Below, in pieces: positions 1-10,841 of a stretch of DNA of 64,000 nt. Positions within the stretch are counted from its first letter, which is position 1. Every line of letters starts with the position of its first letter. The DNA comes from Dasyornis broadbenti (lineage: Eukaryota > Chordata > Aves > Passeriformes > Dasyornithidae), in assembly GCA_013397935.1 (NCBI GenBank), contig VZRN01004661.1, positions 305,291-369,290 on the forward strand, read 5' to 3'. A program made the translations under genes and the position numbers. The notes beneath the pieces were generated by a model. The model did no database searches. It was given only the letters and a program-made list of their open reading frames with translations, and had not been told where the DNA came from.

Positions 1-1340
1 ATTCAAGTAATGCACTTGTGACTGAAATGAAAACATTTTACTCATTGTGGGAAAGTAATGAACACCATTTCAAACCCGCAACTTGACAAAGATGTTGACA
101 GAGCTACCGAGAGTAAGGTGCCATGACACCACTGCAGTTATAATGATTAACCTATTAATGGGTCTGTAATCATTGTTTGGCAGCACGGCTTGATTTACTT
201 CAAGGAAATAAATATCCCTGTGCTCTAGGAGGTGATTTAATTTTCTTTTTGCTGGGTCTTGGATCCCCAAAGAAAGCAAATGCCTGTAAAAAGACTGTGT
301 TGACCTTGCACTCATTACTCCTTGAAGGCAGCGGTGTGTGGGGGCAGGGGATGGGGGAAAAAATTGCTTCCCAGAAGTAAAAGGTCTATTCACTGAAGTA
401 TTTGATATTTCTCGGGACTTCTCATCCTTTAATACATAGAGAAGAGGAATGTGATACCTTAACTGGGCACTGCGTTCCCATAGCTTCCCAGTGTCCATCT
501 TCACAGCCAAACTAAGATCCATCAGTAGGTGACATGGTTCAGAAAGCTGGCCGAAAAAAAGGATGTTTAAATGTTCCCTTTTCATGGCTCCCTAGAATTT
601 TAAAACTATTTGCAAAGAAAACCATTCACAGGAGGGGGTGAAAGCCATTTTGAAAAACCATCTCAGTTTAACTAACTTGATTGACACCTCAGTTTAACAA
701 AAACAGAATTCAGCCATAGTGGGACTTCATGTTACTCACTCTCACTGCTCTGAAAAGGACTAAAAGCAGAGATTTCAGTGTGAGCAGCAGTATCACATTT
801 CCATGTGTTTTACTGTATTCCACAAAGTGATCAGAATTCCAGTTGACCATTTTGCATTCATGGTCTTGAACAAACCTCATATGAGTCCTGGTGCATAACA
901 TTAGCAAGGGCTGAATAGCTGGTACATAAAACCTCTGCAAGGGACTCAATAACCTGGTCATGAGCCCACGGTTAATGAGCACTTTTTCTGAAATGTCCAA
1001 TGGCCTCTCTGTCGCCACTTCAGGCAGGATTTCTTCTGTTCCTCTCAGGTGGGGAAAAAGCTGTCCACAATTCCACCCACACCAGGCAACCAGTGGCCTT
1101 GACATTTTGCCATCAATGTCAGTGTGGCCAGAGTTTGACCATGATTTTAATAGTTGAACTAAAAAACAGATGTCTCTCTTTTTTTGTTGCTGCCCTCCTG
1201 TAACCAGTGGGTCAGACATTCCCAGGCTGCTCCAATGCACCTTCTGAGTCAGCAGGTTACAATAACCCCTGTATTTGCAAGCCTGGACTCTCATTCTGGA
1301 TCTAAATAGGTTCATAGTAACTGGAAACACTCACAGGTAA
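1..1340. other. Unassigned DNA with two long minus-strand open frames
   Basis: No gene is recognised here. The minus strand holds an open frame of 171 codons (585 down to 70) and one of 206 codons (1330 down to 710), the longest in the window. Neither translation shows a domain, signal peptide, zinc finger or repeat that I know, and no splice-like boundaries or polyadenylation layout support them. Frames of this length are only mildly unexpected in 64 kb of six-frame sequence. A G-rich stretch at 341-358 has three G runs of five, four and five, too few for a classic four-run quadruplex. I take the block as intergenic or intronic. Confidence 0.6.
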
Positions 1341-2399
1341 TCACAACCGGGGTGAAATGTAAACCAAGCTCATCACAGCCCTTGCAAGCAACCAAAGGAT
1401 TCTCATCCCGGCTGCAATGTACACAAGGTGGGAGACAGCAGCAACCTGCAGAGGAGCAGCTTCTGGTTTGTGATTTGAAGCCTATGCTGTGTTTAGCAGG
1501 CAGCTCTCACAGGGTGCCACTGTCCTCTTCATCCCTTGGCAAACTCTCCCTTTTAGTCTTTTCAGACTGGGCACTCAATGAAGTCTAGGAGAATTAGCTG
1601 TCTACTGCTGTCAGAAGCCAAGAGGATCTGGATATCCAGCACCACTTGGCTCCTTTGCAACCCTCAACTTCAAACAGTTTCCCAATATTTCATGGCATTG
1701 TTTGATAGAAAAAAAATAATCCTTCCAACCAGGAAGAAAATCAATTTGTAAAAAATAGAAACAAGGCAGATGCTCTTTCCATGCCCTGCTATCTATGCAG
1801 AAACCCTAACCAGGTTGCCAAGGGTTAAATCTGTTCCTGAGTTGGCCCAATCACATTCCTTTTTGCCTTCTTATTAGGTTAAATAAATAGAAACTTCTTG
1901 CAATATCCATCCAAAACGATAAGCAATTCCCACTATAATGGAGGGCTAATATATAAATTCAGCCCACATCAGTTTTGTGTCAACTAGTGAAAACAGAAAC
2001 AATGGAAACTAGACAGTCATGGCTCTGCATAGGTCAACAACCAAGGTTATCTGTATTCAATTACTGGTATCTGCAAACTTGCATACTGTCAGCTGATCAT
2101 AGACTAAATGAAAACTTATCATGCACAGAGGCAGCAAATACAGTTATTTGAAGCAGGCATCATATTAGTTCACTGGTTCGACTGTGGTTAAAGGAAAAAA
2201 AAGGGGTTATCAGTCTTTTGGGAAATTCTTTCAAATATAACCTGCAGCAAATATCTAAAATTGGGGATTATCTATGTTATAAATCTTTGTTCAAAAAGTA
2301 GAAAAGGAACAGAAATTGCTCTGTAGCCCTCTAAGACGATAAATTATATTATTTAACAATAGATAAACTTAGGGCACCTTTCCTGTGGTACAGCCCTAT
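1341..2399. other. Unassigned AT-rich non-coding DNA
   Basis: No open frame above 78 codons, no recognised repeat and no RNA gene. The stretch grows more AT-rich after about 1700. I see nothing specific to annotate. Confidence 0.6.
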
Positions 2400-2640
2400 T
2401 GTGAATTAAGCTTTAATCTGCTTCACCTCAACATCTGTTCGGTGGAACCAAAGATCTGGCTGTATTGGACACAGACAGTAATTTGTTTGTTAACTGCTTC
2501 TCCGGAACAATATATCATTTCAGAAAACAAAGCCGACTAACACAACGCATATTTATCTGTTTCCTCTATCTGTGTTCCTTTTTCCATAAGTGCAAGTTCA
2601 GGCTTTTGAAATGTTTTCCTAGAGATAATTTGTGATGCTG
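2400..2640. promoter_or_regulatory. Candidate conserved non-coding element
   Basis: A unique, complex AT-rich sequence without simple repeats or open frames. It has closely spaced homeodomain- and forkhead-like words (TAATTTG, TTGTTTGTTAAC near 2480-2492). The texture resembles vertebrate enhancer-type conserved elements, but this is a judgement by eye; no alignment was possible. Confidence 0.2.
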
Positions 2641-4139
2641 TTAGATTCATAGCCCTGGAAAAATAGATTATTTTTTTTTCAAGGTTTTTTTCATCTTTGA
2701 CCAACAGATGTTCTCTTCAAAATCTGAAAGTACTCACGATGTACGTACTAGCAAATTATAATTGTTAATGCCCCTGTGGAAGGAAAATGTCAATAAATAT
2801 TTGCTATCAGTAGAGTGTTTGGAAACAAAGGCATTTGCTTCACAGGAGTTCACATGCTCAATCTTCCCATTCGGCTTTTCCAACAGTCTATTCAATCAGA
2901 CATTTAACATTTTGTTTGTTTTCAGAAGAGGAAGTGAAAATTAACTTCACAGAAACAAAAAATAAAACATAAAAGCCAGTGGGCATCCTGTATTCCATTG
3001 TAAAATGACACTCTAGCACATTTCGGTGATACAAAGGCGACCACAGAAACAAGTCTGTGATCCAGCGCCAGCATTTTACCAGTGCACACCAAGGTGGCAG
3101 TCAAAGAATAAAAAACATCTGGGACTGTGATGCAGATAAATGTCCAAACATATGTCTTCTAATGAGAGCTCTCCACCCCCATGGATAGTCTCCCCTGGCC
3201 AGACAACTTTGGTAAAAACCATATTTACCTGCAAGTCTCCGCCTCCACGTCTCTCTAGTGAGACATACAGTGTTTGAATGGTTCATACTTCCCACTAGGA
3301 ATTTTAAAGGTGAGGTTTATCCGTCTGTTGAAGGGGCTAAAACTTCTCTCTCCCTCTTCCTTTCTTTTAACTTTAAACAAGCAAATCACTGTGGTTTCCA
3401 ACAACAGCAAGACAAGCGCTCTACAGAACTCTTCTGCAGAAATGTCTCAAATCCATATCCTGACAGTCCTTGTACACAATATGGCCTCCTCCTTGTGTTG
3501 TGCTGTAGTATCTTCTACTCTATTCTATATCTCATTGCATTATTTTATCTCCCTCATTGCAGCATGGGGTGTGTCCAAGCCCCTCATAGTGCTGTACAAA
3601 AGAACAGGGCTAATGTCTAACACATGCTGTCATGATTTGGGGAATCAGTCTCTGTACCACTAAAATTAATTCTGTTTTATAGCATGGACTGCACTGCATC
3701 TGTTTCAGAAACCAAGCCCCATATGGACTGGAACTTTCTGGCCCTCTCTGCAGCCTCTTGCCCTCTCATTGATGCACTGACCATAGGAGATGCAGGTTAC
3801 ATCCTTTTACCTGGCTACAGGGCTAACAGTGAGGCATCATTAACATGGGAAAAATCAGCCATGCAAATGAGCCAGAGATATGGCTGCCAACCAAGGCAGA
3901 GGATCTTTTCCAAGTCTGAAACCTATCAAGCAGCAAGTTAGTAACTGTTTTGTGGATTCATTTGATGAGCTGATAAATATGATAAGAGGGCACCTGAGGT
4001 GTTACACAAATCAGGAGAGACTGAGAATCCATGTTTCTGAGAAGTCAGAGGTAGGAATTTGTGTCTAGAAGAAGAATTGTGACCTACTTAGAGGAATCTG
4101 ACTTAAGCCCCAAATAATGTTCTTGCTCAAGCATGAATT
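2641..4139. other. Unassigned non-coding DNA
   Basis: Several short frames of up to 129 codons occur on the plus strand between 3258 and 3941, overlapping one another in different frames, which is typical of chance openness. None has a recognisable domain. A perfect octamer word ATGCAAAT sits at 3861-3868, which is not significant alone. No mobile element is recognised. Confidence 0.6.
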
Positions 4140-4961
4140 ACAAGCAGCTGAAGAAAGATGAGCTTTTGCACTTGTGCTGTAGCCAAGTTTGCCCACATCT
4201 AATGAGGAGAAGTACGACTCGGTGCCATTTTGTATTCCCAGGACGTGGTGCAGATGCAGAAGCTGCTCTGAGTGTCGGTCCAGGAGCTGCTCACCCACTC
4301 CTCCCGGCACTCCACACATCCTGCCTCATGCCTCTCCTTGCAGAGCCTGGAGGTGGAAAGTGTCAGGTTCAAGGCAAGAGGGAGCAGCAGGAGCTGTGAG
4401 AAGAGGCCTTACAAACTGGAACCAGCGCCAGCAGCAGTGCTGGAGCATTGGGCATGGATCAGGCTGGAGAAAAAGAATTAACAGTTCCATGCTCAGAAGC
4501 CTGGAGAGTGAGAAAGCAGCAGTCACCCGTGGAGGGAGGGGAAATGCTAAGCTGCTACACATAAACTCAGGTACAATTGTCTCAGTACAGGAAAATTCCC
4601 AGGGGCAAAAGATGGTGAAAATATGGGTCTTGGTTCACCCCCATGCTGGGCGATGCCTCGCTGTGTATCAAGTCTGGGCAGATGCTTTGTGTGTTGTGTT
4701 ATTTGGGCCAAAGTCCCACAGGAAAAAAAGAAAACTGAGTCCAAATTGAAAGATGCTATGAGTCAGTCTTCTGATGAAAGAGAGGAACGTGATGTTGGGG
4801 CTGGCAAACATGATAGTGCTGTGGGATTAAAAGCAAGGAAAAAAAAAGAAAAAGAAAAGCCCTCAGAGAAAGGGTATGCAAATGATGGGAAAAAGGGCAA
4901 AAGAGGAGATTTTCTCCAGGGATGCTATATCCCTGCCTTCCCTTCCCCCAGAGGGCTATAG
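4140..4961 (+). other. Open-frame-rich, A-rich segment of unknown origin
   Basis: Plus-strand frames overlap here: 4189-4749 (186 codons), 4272-4481 (69) and 4623-4961 (112). The last, from about residue 20, reads as a very charged Lys/Glu-rich sequence ending in Lys runs coded by A-rich DNA at 4835-4858. Around 4240-4335 there is a leucine- and glutamine-rich stretch broken by an in-frame stop (TGA near 4270). No family is recognised. It could be a decayed exon or retrocopy, or simply chance openness over A-rich DNA; I favour chance. Confidence 0.2.
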
Positions 4962-5594
4962 GTGAGCTCTTCGAGTTGGGATCCAGAAGTGAGAAGAATG
5001 TAAAGATTAATAACTGAAGTATCCCATTGGCCTCCACCACAGAAGTGCTTTAGTTGGGTTTTGAGGCTACCTGGGATCCTGACCTAAGCATATCCCTCGG
5101 AGGTGGGAGAGCCCAGGGTGTTGTTGCCCAGCCAGGTCAGGCAGGCTGTGAGACGCAGACGCAGCCCAAAAGCCACCCAGGGAACACCTGGACCCACACT
5201 GGCACCACAGGCACTGCCCAGCACCACAGTTTGGAGTGAGACAAACTTGAGTTAAAACTCAAGTTTTAACCACCTCCTATTATCTGCAAAGCAAAACTAA
5301 ATGGTGGTATTGGTGCTATCTGGAAATGGCAAGGGGAAAGCAGGAATTGCACAGAGCAGGGGAAATTGCAGACTGTGAAGGATAGCTGAATGCTATGTGG
5401 TTTTGGTTAGCAAAAGAAGTGTTTTCTAAAGTAAAGGCCTCACATTTAAAGACACCATTTTTACTTGGCGCCAGCAGCACTGGCCATGCAAGCAGGCAAA
5501 AGGAACAGTAGAAGAGCCGGTTGTTGTCAGAAAACAGTTCCTGGAAAATATTAAAGTTCTCTTGAGGCATGTAGAAAAATTCCAGGATACTGTG
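4962..5594. other. Unassigned non-coding DNA
   Basis: A moderately GC-rich patch covers 5090-5230, followed by ordinary AT-rich sequence. No gene or mobile element is recognised. The hairpin at 5243-5266 is listed separately. Confidence 0.6.
5243..5266. repeat. Perfect hairpin, 11-bp arms
   Basis: The arm AAACTTGAGTT (5243-5253) is followed after two adenines by its exact reverse complement (5256-5266). It has no T-run or GC-rich stem suggesting a terminator and is not tied to a gene. It may be a chance palindrome in AT-rich DNA or part of a small inverted-repeat element. Confidence 0.85.
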
Positions 5595-5614
5595 TTATTA
5601 TTGTTATTATTATT
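5595..5614. repeat. Interrupted (TTA)n microsatellite
   Basis: About six TTA units with one TTG interruption. Confidence 0.85.
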
Positions 5615-6599
5615 GCCCTTGATCTTTTGGAAGGTGGAGAGAGAGTATTTGCAGTTTTAAAGAAAGAAGACAAGACATCTGTAGCCTTTAAAAAGAAAAG
5701 CACAAAGGCTGCTAGGCTCTCCTTAACAACATTTTTAAATTATTTTCTTTAATTTTCCCAAATGAAAACGCCTCGCATGGAGCCTCACCCAATAAAACTA
5801 TGTGGGCAAACGCAATACCCATTGTCTAATCAATATCATATTGCTCATGGCTTTAGCTTGTTCAATAGGTGAGCTCACTGACTCCTGAGCTGCACCTAAG
5901 GATGCCAATACCTGCTTAATGTCGGACAAACTGCATTTGTCATTCCCTGTAACTGAGTTCTTTAGTCTCATTAATAACCCACAGATACTGAAACACAGCT
6001 TTGAATAAGCTGGCTGGAATATGCCAGGTTTGCGTGTGCGCCTCCAGCCCAGGGAGTCGTGTGTTTTATGTTCAATAGGCTCATTGCCCCTGCAGAGGCT
6101 GCAGCCCTCCTGTCCCATTGCTCCTCAATTCGGACACCCATGAAAAGCAGAAACTGCAAAAAAATACAACCCAGGAGAAGCCATTAGATACAGAGAATTG
6201 TGTCTGTATTGAGTGCATCACAGCCCCCATACCGTTTATCTGTGGTGGCCTCAGCCCCAAGCGTGGGGGAGGCAGGAACATCTACTGCTCTCCACGCCTC
6301 ATCCTCTATGCTCGCCTGCATATGGCAGAGAGCTCACGTGCTCCAGCCCCACAAGTGTGCATCAATAAATTATCTTCATTGGAAACACATTGCAAACAAA
6401 ATGCAAATGGCAAGAAAGTGCTTGTTCTCAGAGGTCTGTCTTGAGAGTTCATCTACCCAGATTATAAACACTTGATAAGCATCCTGGTTTTCAGGCTAAC
6501 TGTCTGTATGGCAGATCCCAGGACTAGGCTCCTGGGATTTCAAAATGTATCATGAAATAAAAACAGCTGCAAGGGAAACTCATATGACTAGGATAGGTG
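5615..6599. other. Unassigned non-coding DNA
   Basis: Contains overlapping short frames on both strands between 5798 and 6475 (longest 108 codons), none recognisable. Octamer ATGCAAAT at 6401-6408. The stretch 6110-6470 is unique sequence and could include regulatory elements, but I see nothing decisive. Confidence 0.55.
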
Positions 6600-6960
6600 C
6601 CATATAGCAATTAACAGCCAGAAGTTTTGATCTGGAAAATCACATTTATTTTAATTGCTTCACTGTTGTGTTCATAAAGAATTTGGCTCATTTGATTATT
6701 TTCCTTATTAGATATACTACTTAACTTTGGAACAATGTAGTCATTAGTTCCATTGTTTGAGGTTTTTCATTGCAGTGAAATGAATGACAGAGACATGTTC
6801 TGCAAGGAAGATTGTTTATAAATATTTATCATAGCCTTAACAGATATTTGTGTAATCCATCCTAATTTTTCTAGCACATAATTCACCAGTTATTTAATCT
6901 GTTGTGTGATGAGTGGCAGGTTCCTTAACCTTGAGTTCAATAAGGCATTTAAAGTGTGCG
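6600..6960. promoter_or_regulatory. Candidate conserved non-coding element
   Basis: Unique AT-rich sequence without open frames, repeats or homopolymers, with recurring ATTA/TTAT homeodomain-like words and a TTTATAAATATTTA segment near 6815-6828. It resembles vertebrate distal enhancers in texture only; conservation is untested. Confidence 0.25.
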
Positions 6961-7239
6961 ATCTCTTATCACGAGAACAGAGCAGGAGAGTAACACTGCT
7001 TTTTTATACATCCCTTTGCAAACTGGCATTGTCTCCATTTTCCTTTAGCAGGCTGTTTGAAGCTGGTGTCTGAGTGCTTTCAGCTCTGCCATTCCTTTCG
7101 GAATTTTGACCCGGCACCATGGCACGGACAAGCCCTGCCTTGGGAGCCGCTGCCCGGCACGGGCAGGACGGGGTTGGAGCAGGGCTGGTGCGAGGACACG
7201 GGCACGGGCAACAGCGAGCGCACCTGAGAGAGGGGCTGG
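6961..7239. other. GC- and CpG-richer patch
   Basis: Positions 7085-7225 are clearly richer in GC and CpG than the flanks, with repeated GGCACGGG-like words (about 7155-7165 and 7195-7210). It is too short and isolated for a classic promoter CpG island. A minus-strand frame (7273 down to 7004) over it is Pro/Arg/Cys-rich, as expected for a non-coding GC-rich patch. It might be a small unmethylated regulatory patch next to the candidate element at 7240. Confidence 0.4.
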
Positions 7240-7560
7240 GACCATAAAATATGCATAGGCCCTTCTGCAGCAAACGAACCTACTTAATTGAAAGGAATCG
7301 GGAGGTGAAAAATGAAACTTGGCAGTTCAGCTTCGCTCCACCATTTGGTGGTTGTTGTGGGACTCCAGCAAAGGGAGCTATCACTGCGGGCATAATTTAC
7401 TTGATTTTAAGGATCTGTATGAATTCTGGCGACATACCAAGTAGCCATTAGCTACGAAGAGTGTTTCCCGATGCTCATTTGTTTTCCATGTGCGAATTTT
7501 CGCTCTTCCAAACTTTCTTTAGAAAAAAAAGTACTTTTTCTTCATCAATTCCATGTGGAA
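7240..7560. promoter_or_regulatory. Candidate conserved non-coding element
   Basis: Sharp return from the GC patch to complex unique sequence. It includes an ATATGCAT word at 7248-7255, TACTTAATTG around 7280, CATAATTTACTTGATTTTAAGG near 7390-7411 in two halves, and several CpGs kept in otherwise AT-rich DNA (7285-7500). CpG retention without GC richness is a mild sign of constraint. The 66-codon plus frame inside is not recognisable. Confidence 0.3.
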
Positions 7561-8629
7561 AATAAAACAAAAATACAGATAATAAATTATTCAAGGAACA
7601 CAACCGATTTTTTTTTTTAATGGAAAAATACTGGTTCTAGAATCAAACTGGCAGCTTGCTTTGATTTTGATATTTTAAGTTAAGTGTTATAAAATTATAT
7701 GCTTGTTCACATGCTCAAGCATAGTCTTTCTGTGCAAATTATCCTAAATAGGGTAACTCAATAGCAAAGTAGGCAGGTTTTTAATGCTATTACTATTAGG
7801 AAAATACCATTAATATGAGACATATGCAGGATGCTATTACATCAGTATAGGCTGCATTTATTAAGTATGCAGGAACAGCCCTGTGGATCAGAGCAGAGAT
7901 GCTGGGCCTGTAACACATGTAACTTGGCTTAGTCTCGAGGTCAAAATCTGTTAATGCAATTTTCTGTATAAGAACAAGAATTTAAAATCCATGTGGTTTT
8001 AATGACACATTCCAAGATTGGGGGTGTACAGGGGTGTTGATTTTGCTGGATTTTTTTTATTTGTCCTACTCACATTAAATGTGTGCTTCTTTGAAATTTG
8101 TATATCAGACACTGAAACTAATCTGCAAAATAAGGCAAACTTAAAAAAATATTTCAATTTCTTTGCTTGAAAAGTTTAATTTTGCTCAAGTTATGTTTCA
8201 AATTTTAAAAAATCATCATTGGTAATTTGCATTTACTTATTGAAGCATTACATGTTAAACCAGAACCATGTGTCAAAATGTAACTCTCATAAAATAAGTG
8301 CACTGAGATAAAGGGACTTCAGAGATTTAAAAAATCAATGTGACACTCAAAGAAGACATCTAAAAAGGGTGCCTGTCTTTAAGAAGGGAGTGTTTCTATT
8401 TCAAATAATTAATATGTTTTGGTTACTTCATTTTTCTGGTCTCATAGCACAACTTATATATAAGGCACTACGTTGAACATGCATATCTTGGACTGAGCTC
8501 TTGTTTGTGTCTGTTTAAGAGCTACTCGCAGCTGTCTCTGCTTGAAATATTGGGACAAAATTCCTTCCCAAACCCCAGTCAATACAAAGCACTGACATTA
8601 TGTTGAGTGGCTTTGCCCAGGCTGTGGGT
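7561..8629. other. Unassigned AT-rich DNA
   Basis: AT-rich with short A and T runs, no open frame of note until about 8515 and no recognised element. Sequence around 8100-8330 is unique and might be regulatory. Nothing specific is supported. Confidence 0.6.
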
Positions 8630-8670
8630 GGTGCAGGCAGGGTGCAGGCAGCTGCCTGCCCATGGCACCC
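8630..8670. repeat. Tandem 11-mer leading into a 16-bp palindrome
   Basis: GGTGCAGGCAG occurs twice head to tail (8630-8640 and 8641-8651). The second copy runs into a perfect 16-bp palindrome (GCAGGCAG then CTGCCTGC, 8644-8659). Outer GGGTGC (8640-8645) and GCACCC (8665-8670) extend an imperfect stem. It sits in a local GC-rich patch. No element family is recognised. Confidence 0.85.
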
Positions 8671-9790
8671 ACTGTCCCTTCTGTCACCCAGGTATCCCTG
8701 CATGCTGTGCCACCACTGCACAGCACACCTTGGGGAGGCTTTTCCTGCTGCATAGATAATCTGCTGCTCATCTGGTTAATGTAAAGATTTGTATTTCAAG
8801 ATTTGCTGCTAATTTAACTGTGCAAAACACACCTGACTCCCTGGAATGCTAGCAAGTAATGTAAAAATTGAAATTTGCTTTTTTCTTGGTGTAGGAGAAG
8901 GAGAGTATAAGGAGAGTTGCTAACCTGGGCTGGGTCTCATTTCATTGTCTGTAACTGCAAAATGCTTGTACAAAGTTCTAATTATACACCCAGCAATTAG
9001 GATATTCATGTAAATCATTATATATTAACTTATAATCTTAATATATGTTAATGGCAACAGCAACAAAGAGACACATGCATAAGAAATTAGAATTAATTGC
9101 TCCATAGTACAAATGACTTTATGCTCTTCCAAGAGGCGAGCTGGTGCTGGGAGAGGCAGACTCATTCCCAGCAGGCAGAACTTTTATACAAAGAAAATGA
9201 AACTTGGTTTGTTTGACAACTGTTCCTTTTCACTTTCTCAGTGAACTCCATGTCTCTGTTTTATGGTGCAGCAGGCCTGGCTTTCCAAAGTTTCATTCTT
9301 CTGGCTTGCAATGCCAGAACTGTACTACTATCTGTGTGAATAAGGCATTTTCTCCAAGAATAGGCCTAATGGTTAGAGTCAGTCTACCAGATGGGTTGTA
9401 AAACTCTTTGAAACAACTCCACTCAAAGGATATTATACTCCTGAAGCTGTATGTTTGTTTTATTATAAACAGAACTTTCTAAGTAAAAAGCATAGAAATG
9501 CTGCCTACTTCTGAAGCAAACTGACATGTGGAGCTGTGCTAGATCTCAGCTGAAACAGAACTTAATATATCACTGCCCCTAAATATCAAAGTGGCTTGAG
9601 GAGGAGCTGTATCACATTTGGTCTTTTTAACTGAAAGATATTGTGGGTGAGTGAAAAGCCCATGTAGTTTTCCTTTACCATCTGATCGATAGGCATGAGA
9701 TGCTGTCCCTCCAGCCAGCTGATTTCAGCCCTTCCCTGCTCTAGCCCCTGCAACCGCAGCAGCGGCTCTGGGGGGTCAGTAACACATTTG
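8671..9790. other. Unassigned non-coding DNA
   Basis: Mixed AT-rich sequence with an AT-only segment near 9000-9060. One 65-codon plus frame (9204-9401) has no recognisable product. No mobile element is seen. Confidence 0.6.
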
Positions 9791-9879
9791 ACACTGATTT
9801 TTCTCTTCTCATCTCCTCAGAGAGGGCCCAGCAGACCTCAGTGCTCAGCTAGAGACAGAGCATTTGTCTGAAGGTGGGA
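9791..9879 (+). other. Exon-like segment with splice signals (unproven)
   Basis: A pyrimidine tract (9797-9818) ends in CAG at 9818-9820, with a CTGAT branch-like word about 24 bases upstream. A possible 53-nt exon (9821-9873) is followed by AAG/GTGGGA at 9871-9879, a weak-to-moderate donor. One frame stays open across all 17 whole codons (starts EGPADLS), but a short open frame in one of three phases is expected by chance. It could be a non-coding RNA exon or nothing. Confidence 0.15.
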
Positions 9880-10004
9880 CATGCAGAGGGGTGTCAGGGT
9901 GACCTGCAGGCTGAGGGCACAGCGGCTTCCGTGTGCTCATCAGCTCCAGGACGTGCTGCCAACACCATGCACACCATCAACACATCCTGGCCAGCCCTAA
10001 CAGC

Positions 10005-10210
10005 CACACAATCCCAGAATGGCCTGGGTTGGAAGGGACTTTAAAAATCACCCACTCCCAAACCCCCTGCCATGGGCAGGGACACCTTCCACTAGACAAG
10101 GTTGCTCAAAGCCCATCCAGCCTGGCCTTGAACCCTTCCAGGGATGGGGCAGCCACAACTTCTCTGGACACCCTGTACGAGGGCCACATCCATTCACAGT
10201 ATCTTTTTTT
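10005..10210 (-). mobile_element. CR1 LINE fragment, 5'-truncated, 3' end only
   Basis: The plus strand reads as the reverse complement of the CR1 3' region familiar from birds: the AATCCCAGAATGG start, GGGTTGGAAGGGACTTTAAA near 10025-10044, a CTGCCATGGGCAGGGACACC block near 10067-10086, and the CCAGCCTGGCCTTGAA and CAGGGATGGGGCAGCC blocks near 10117-10154. The element is therefore on the minus strand with its 3' end at about 10005. It is heavily 5'-truncated, as most avian CR1 copies are, and diverged, fading out about 10200-10210. The usual ATTCT-type terminal repeats are reduced to a remnant. The plus-strand frames of 100 and 64 codons over it are shadows. Confidence 0.93.
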
Positions 10211-10808
10211 TAATGTAAAATGGTCCTTTGTATAACTTTTGTGCATTGAAAGACCAAGAAGTCTGCCTGACTTTATCAAACTGCCAGTCTAATAGTTGTC
10301 CCAAGAAGTAGGGAGAAAATTCAACATGCAAGTATCATCAGCCCTTCGGTGGGAACAGAGCTGCTGGCACTGTTGGTCTCATCATCTTCCAGGGTGTGAT
10401 TTTCGTGTCTGAAGTCAGTAATAAAAGTTCTCCCCAAAAACTGACCCTTGAGCTGATTTCCAGAATGTGCCATGCATCTGAAAGGTGCTGCTCAGGAGAA
10501 TCCATAGGCGAGATGGGAAGAGAAGAGCTAACTCCAAGCAGCCACTGTCTACAGTTACCTTTTTATTCCTTCAAAACATGAGAAGCTGGAATCGTTCCTG
10601 TAAAACACAATTAACATCCACATTATGATTCAGCAGACAGCACCCATAAGAGAAAAGCTAAGCAGATTTTGTAATCTGAATTTGCACAGGCTTTTCTGTC
10701 ATTCTTTAAGTATACTCATTATTATTTTTGCCCATAATTTGTATAAAGTACTTAGCATTCAAAACAGATCCTTTTTAACCTTTTGCTCAACTTAGCTTTT
10801 TGTACTTC
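10211..10808. other. Unassigned non-coding DNA
   Basis: Ordinary unique sequence after the CR1 copy. A 61-codon frame (10396-10581) is unrecognised. No further CR1 sequence is visible. Confidence 0.6.
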
Positions 10809-10841
10809 TTTTTTTTTTTTTTTTTTTTCAGAAAGGGGGGG
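10809..10841. repeat. T20 homopolymer followed by G7
   Basis: Twenty thymines (10809-10828), then CAGAAA and seven guanines (10835-10841). The flanking sequence does not resemble the antisense tail of a known retrocopy. Confidence 0.9.

Noticed and set aside
341..358. G-quadruplex
   Set aside because: Only three G runs of three or more; no clear fourth run nearby.
3861..3868. Octamer (POU) sites ATGCAAAT, also at 6401 and 17192
   Set aside because: A handful of copies is about what an AT-rich 64-kb sequence gives by chance.
9933..10235. A 100-codon protein frame
   Set aside because: Its second half lies within the antisense CR1 copy, which explains the Pro/His/Ser-rich translation.
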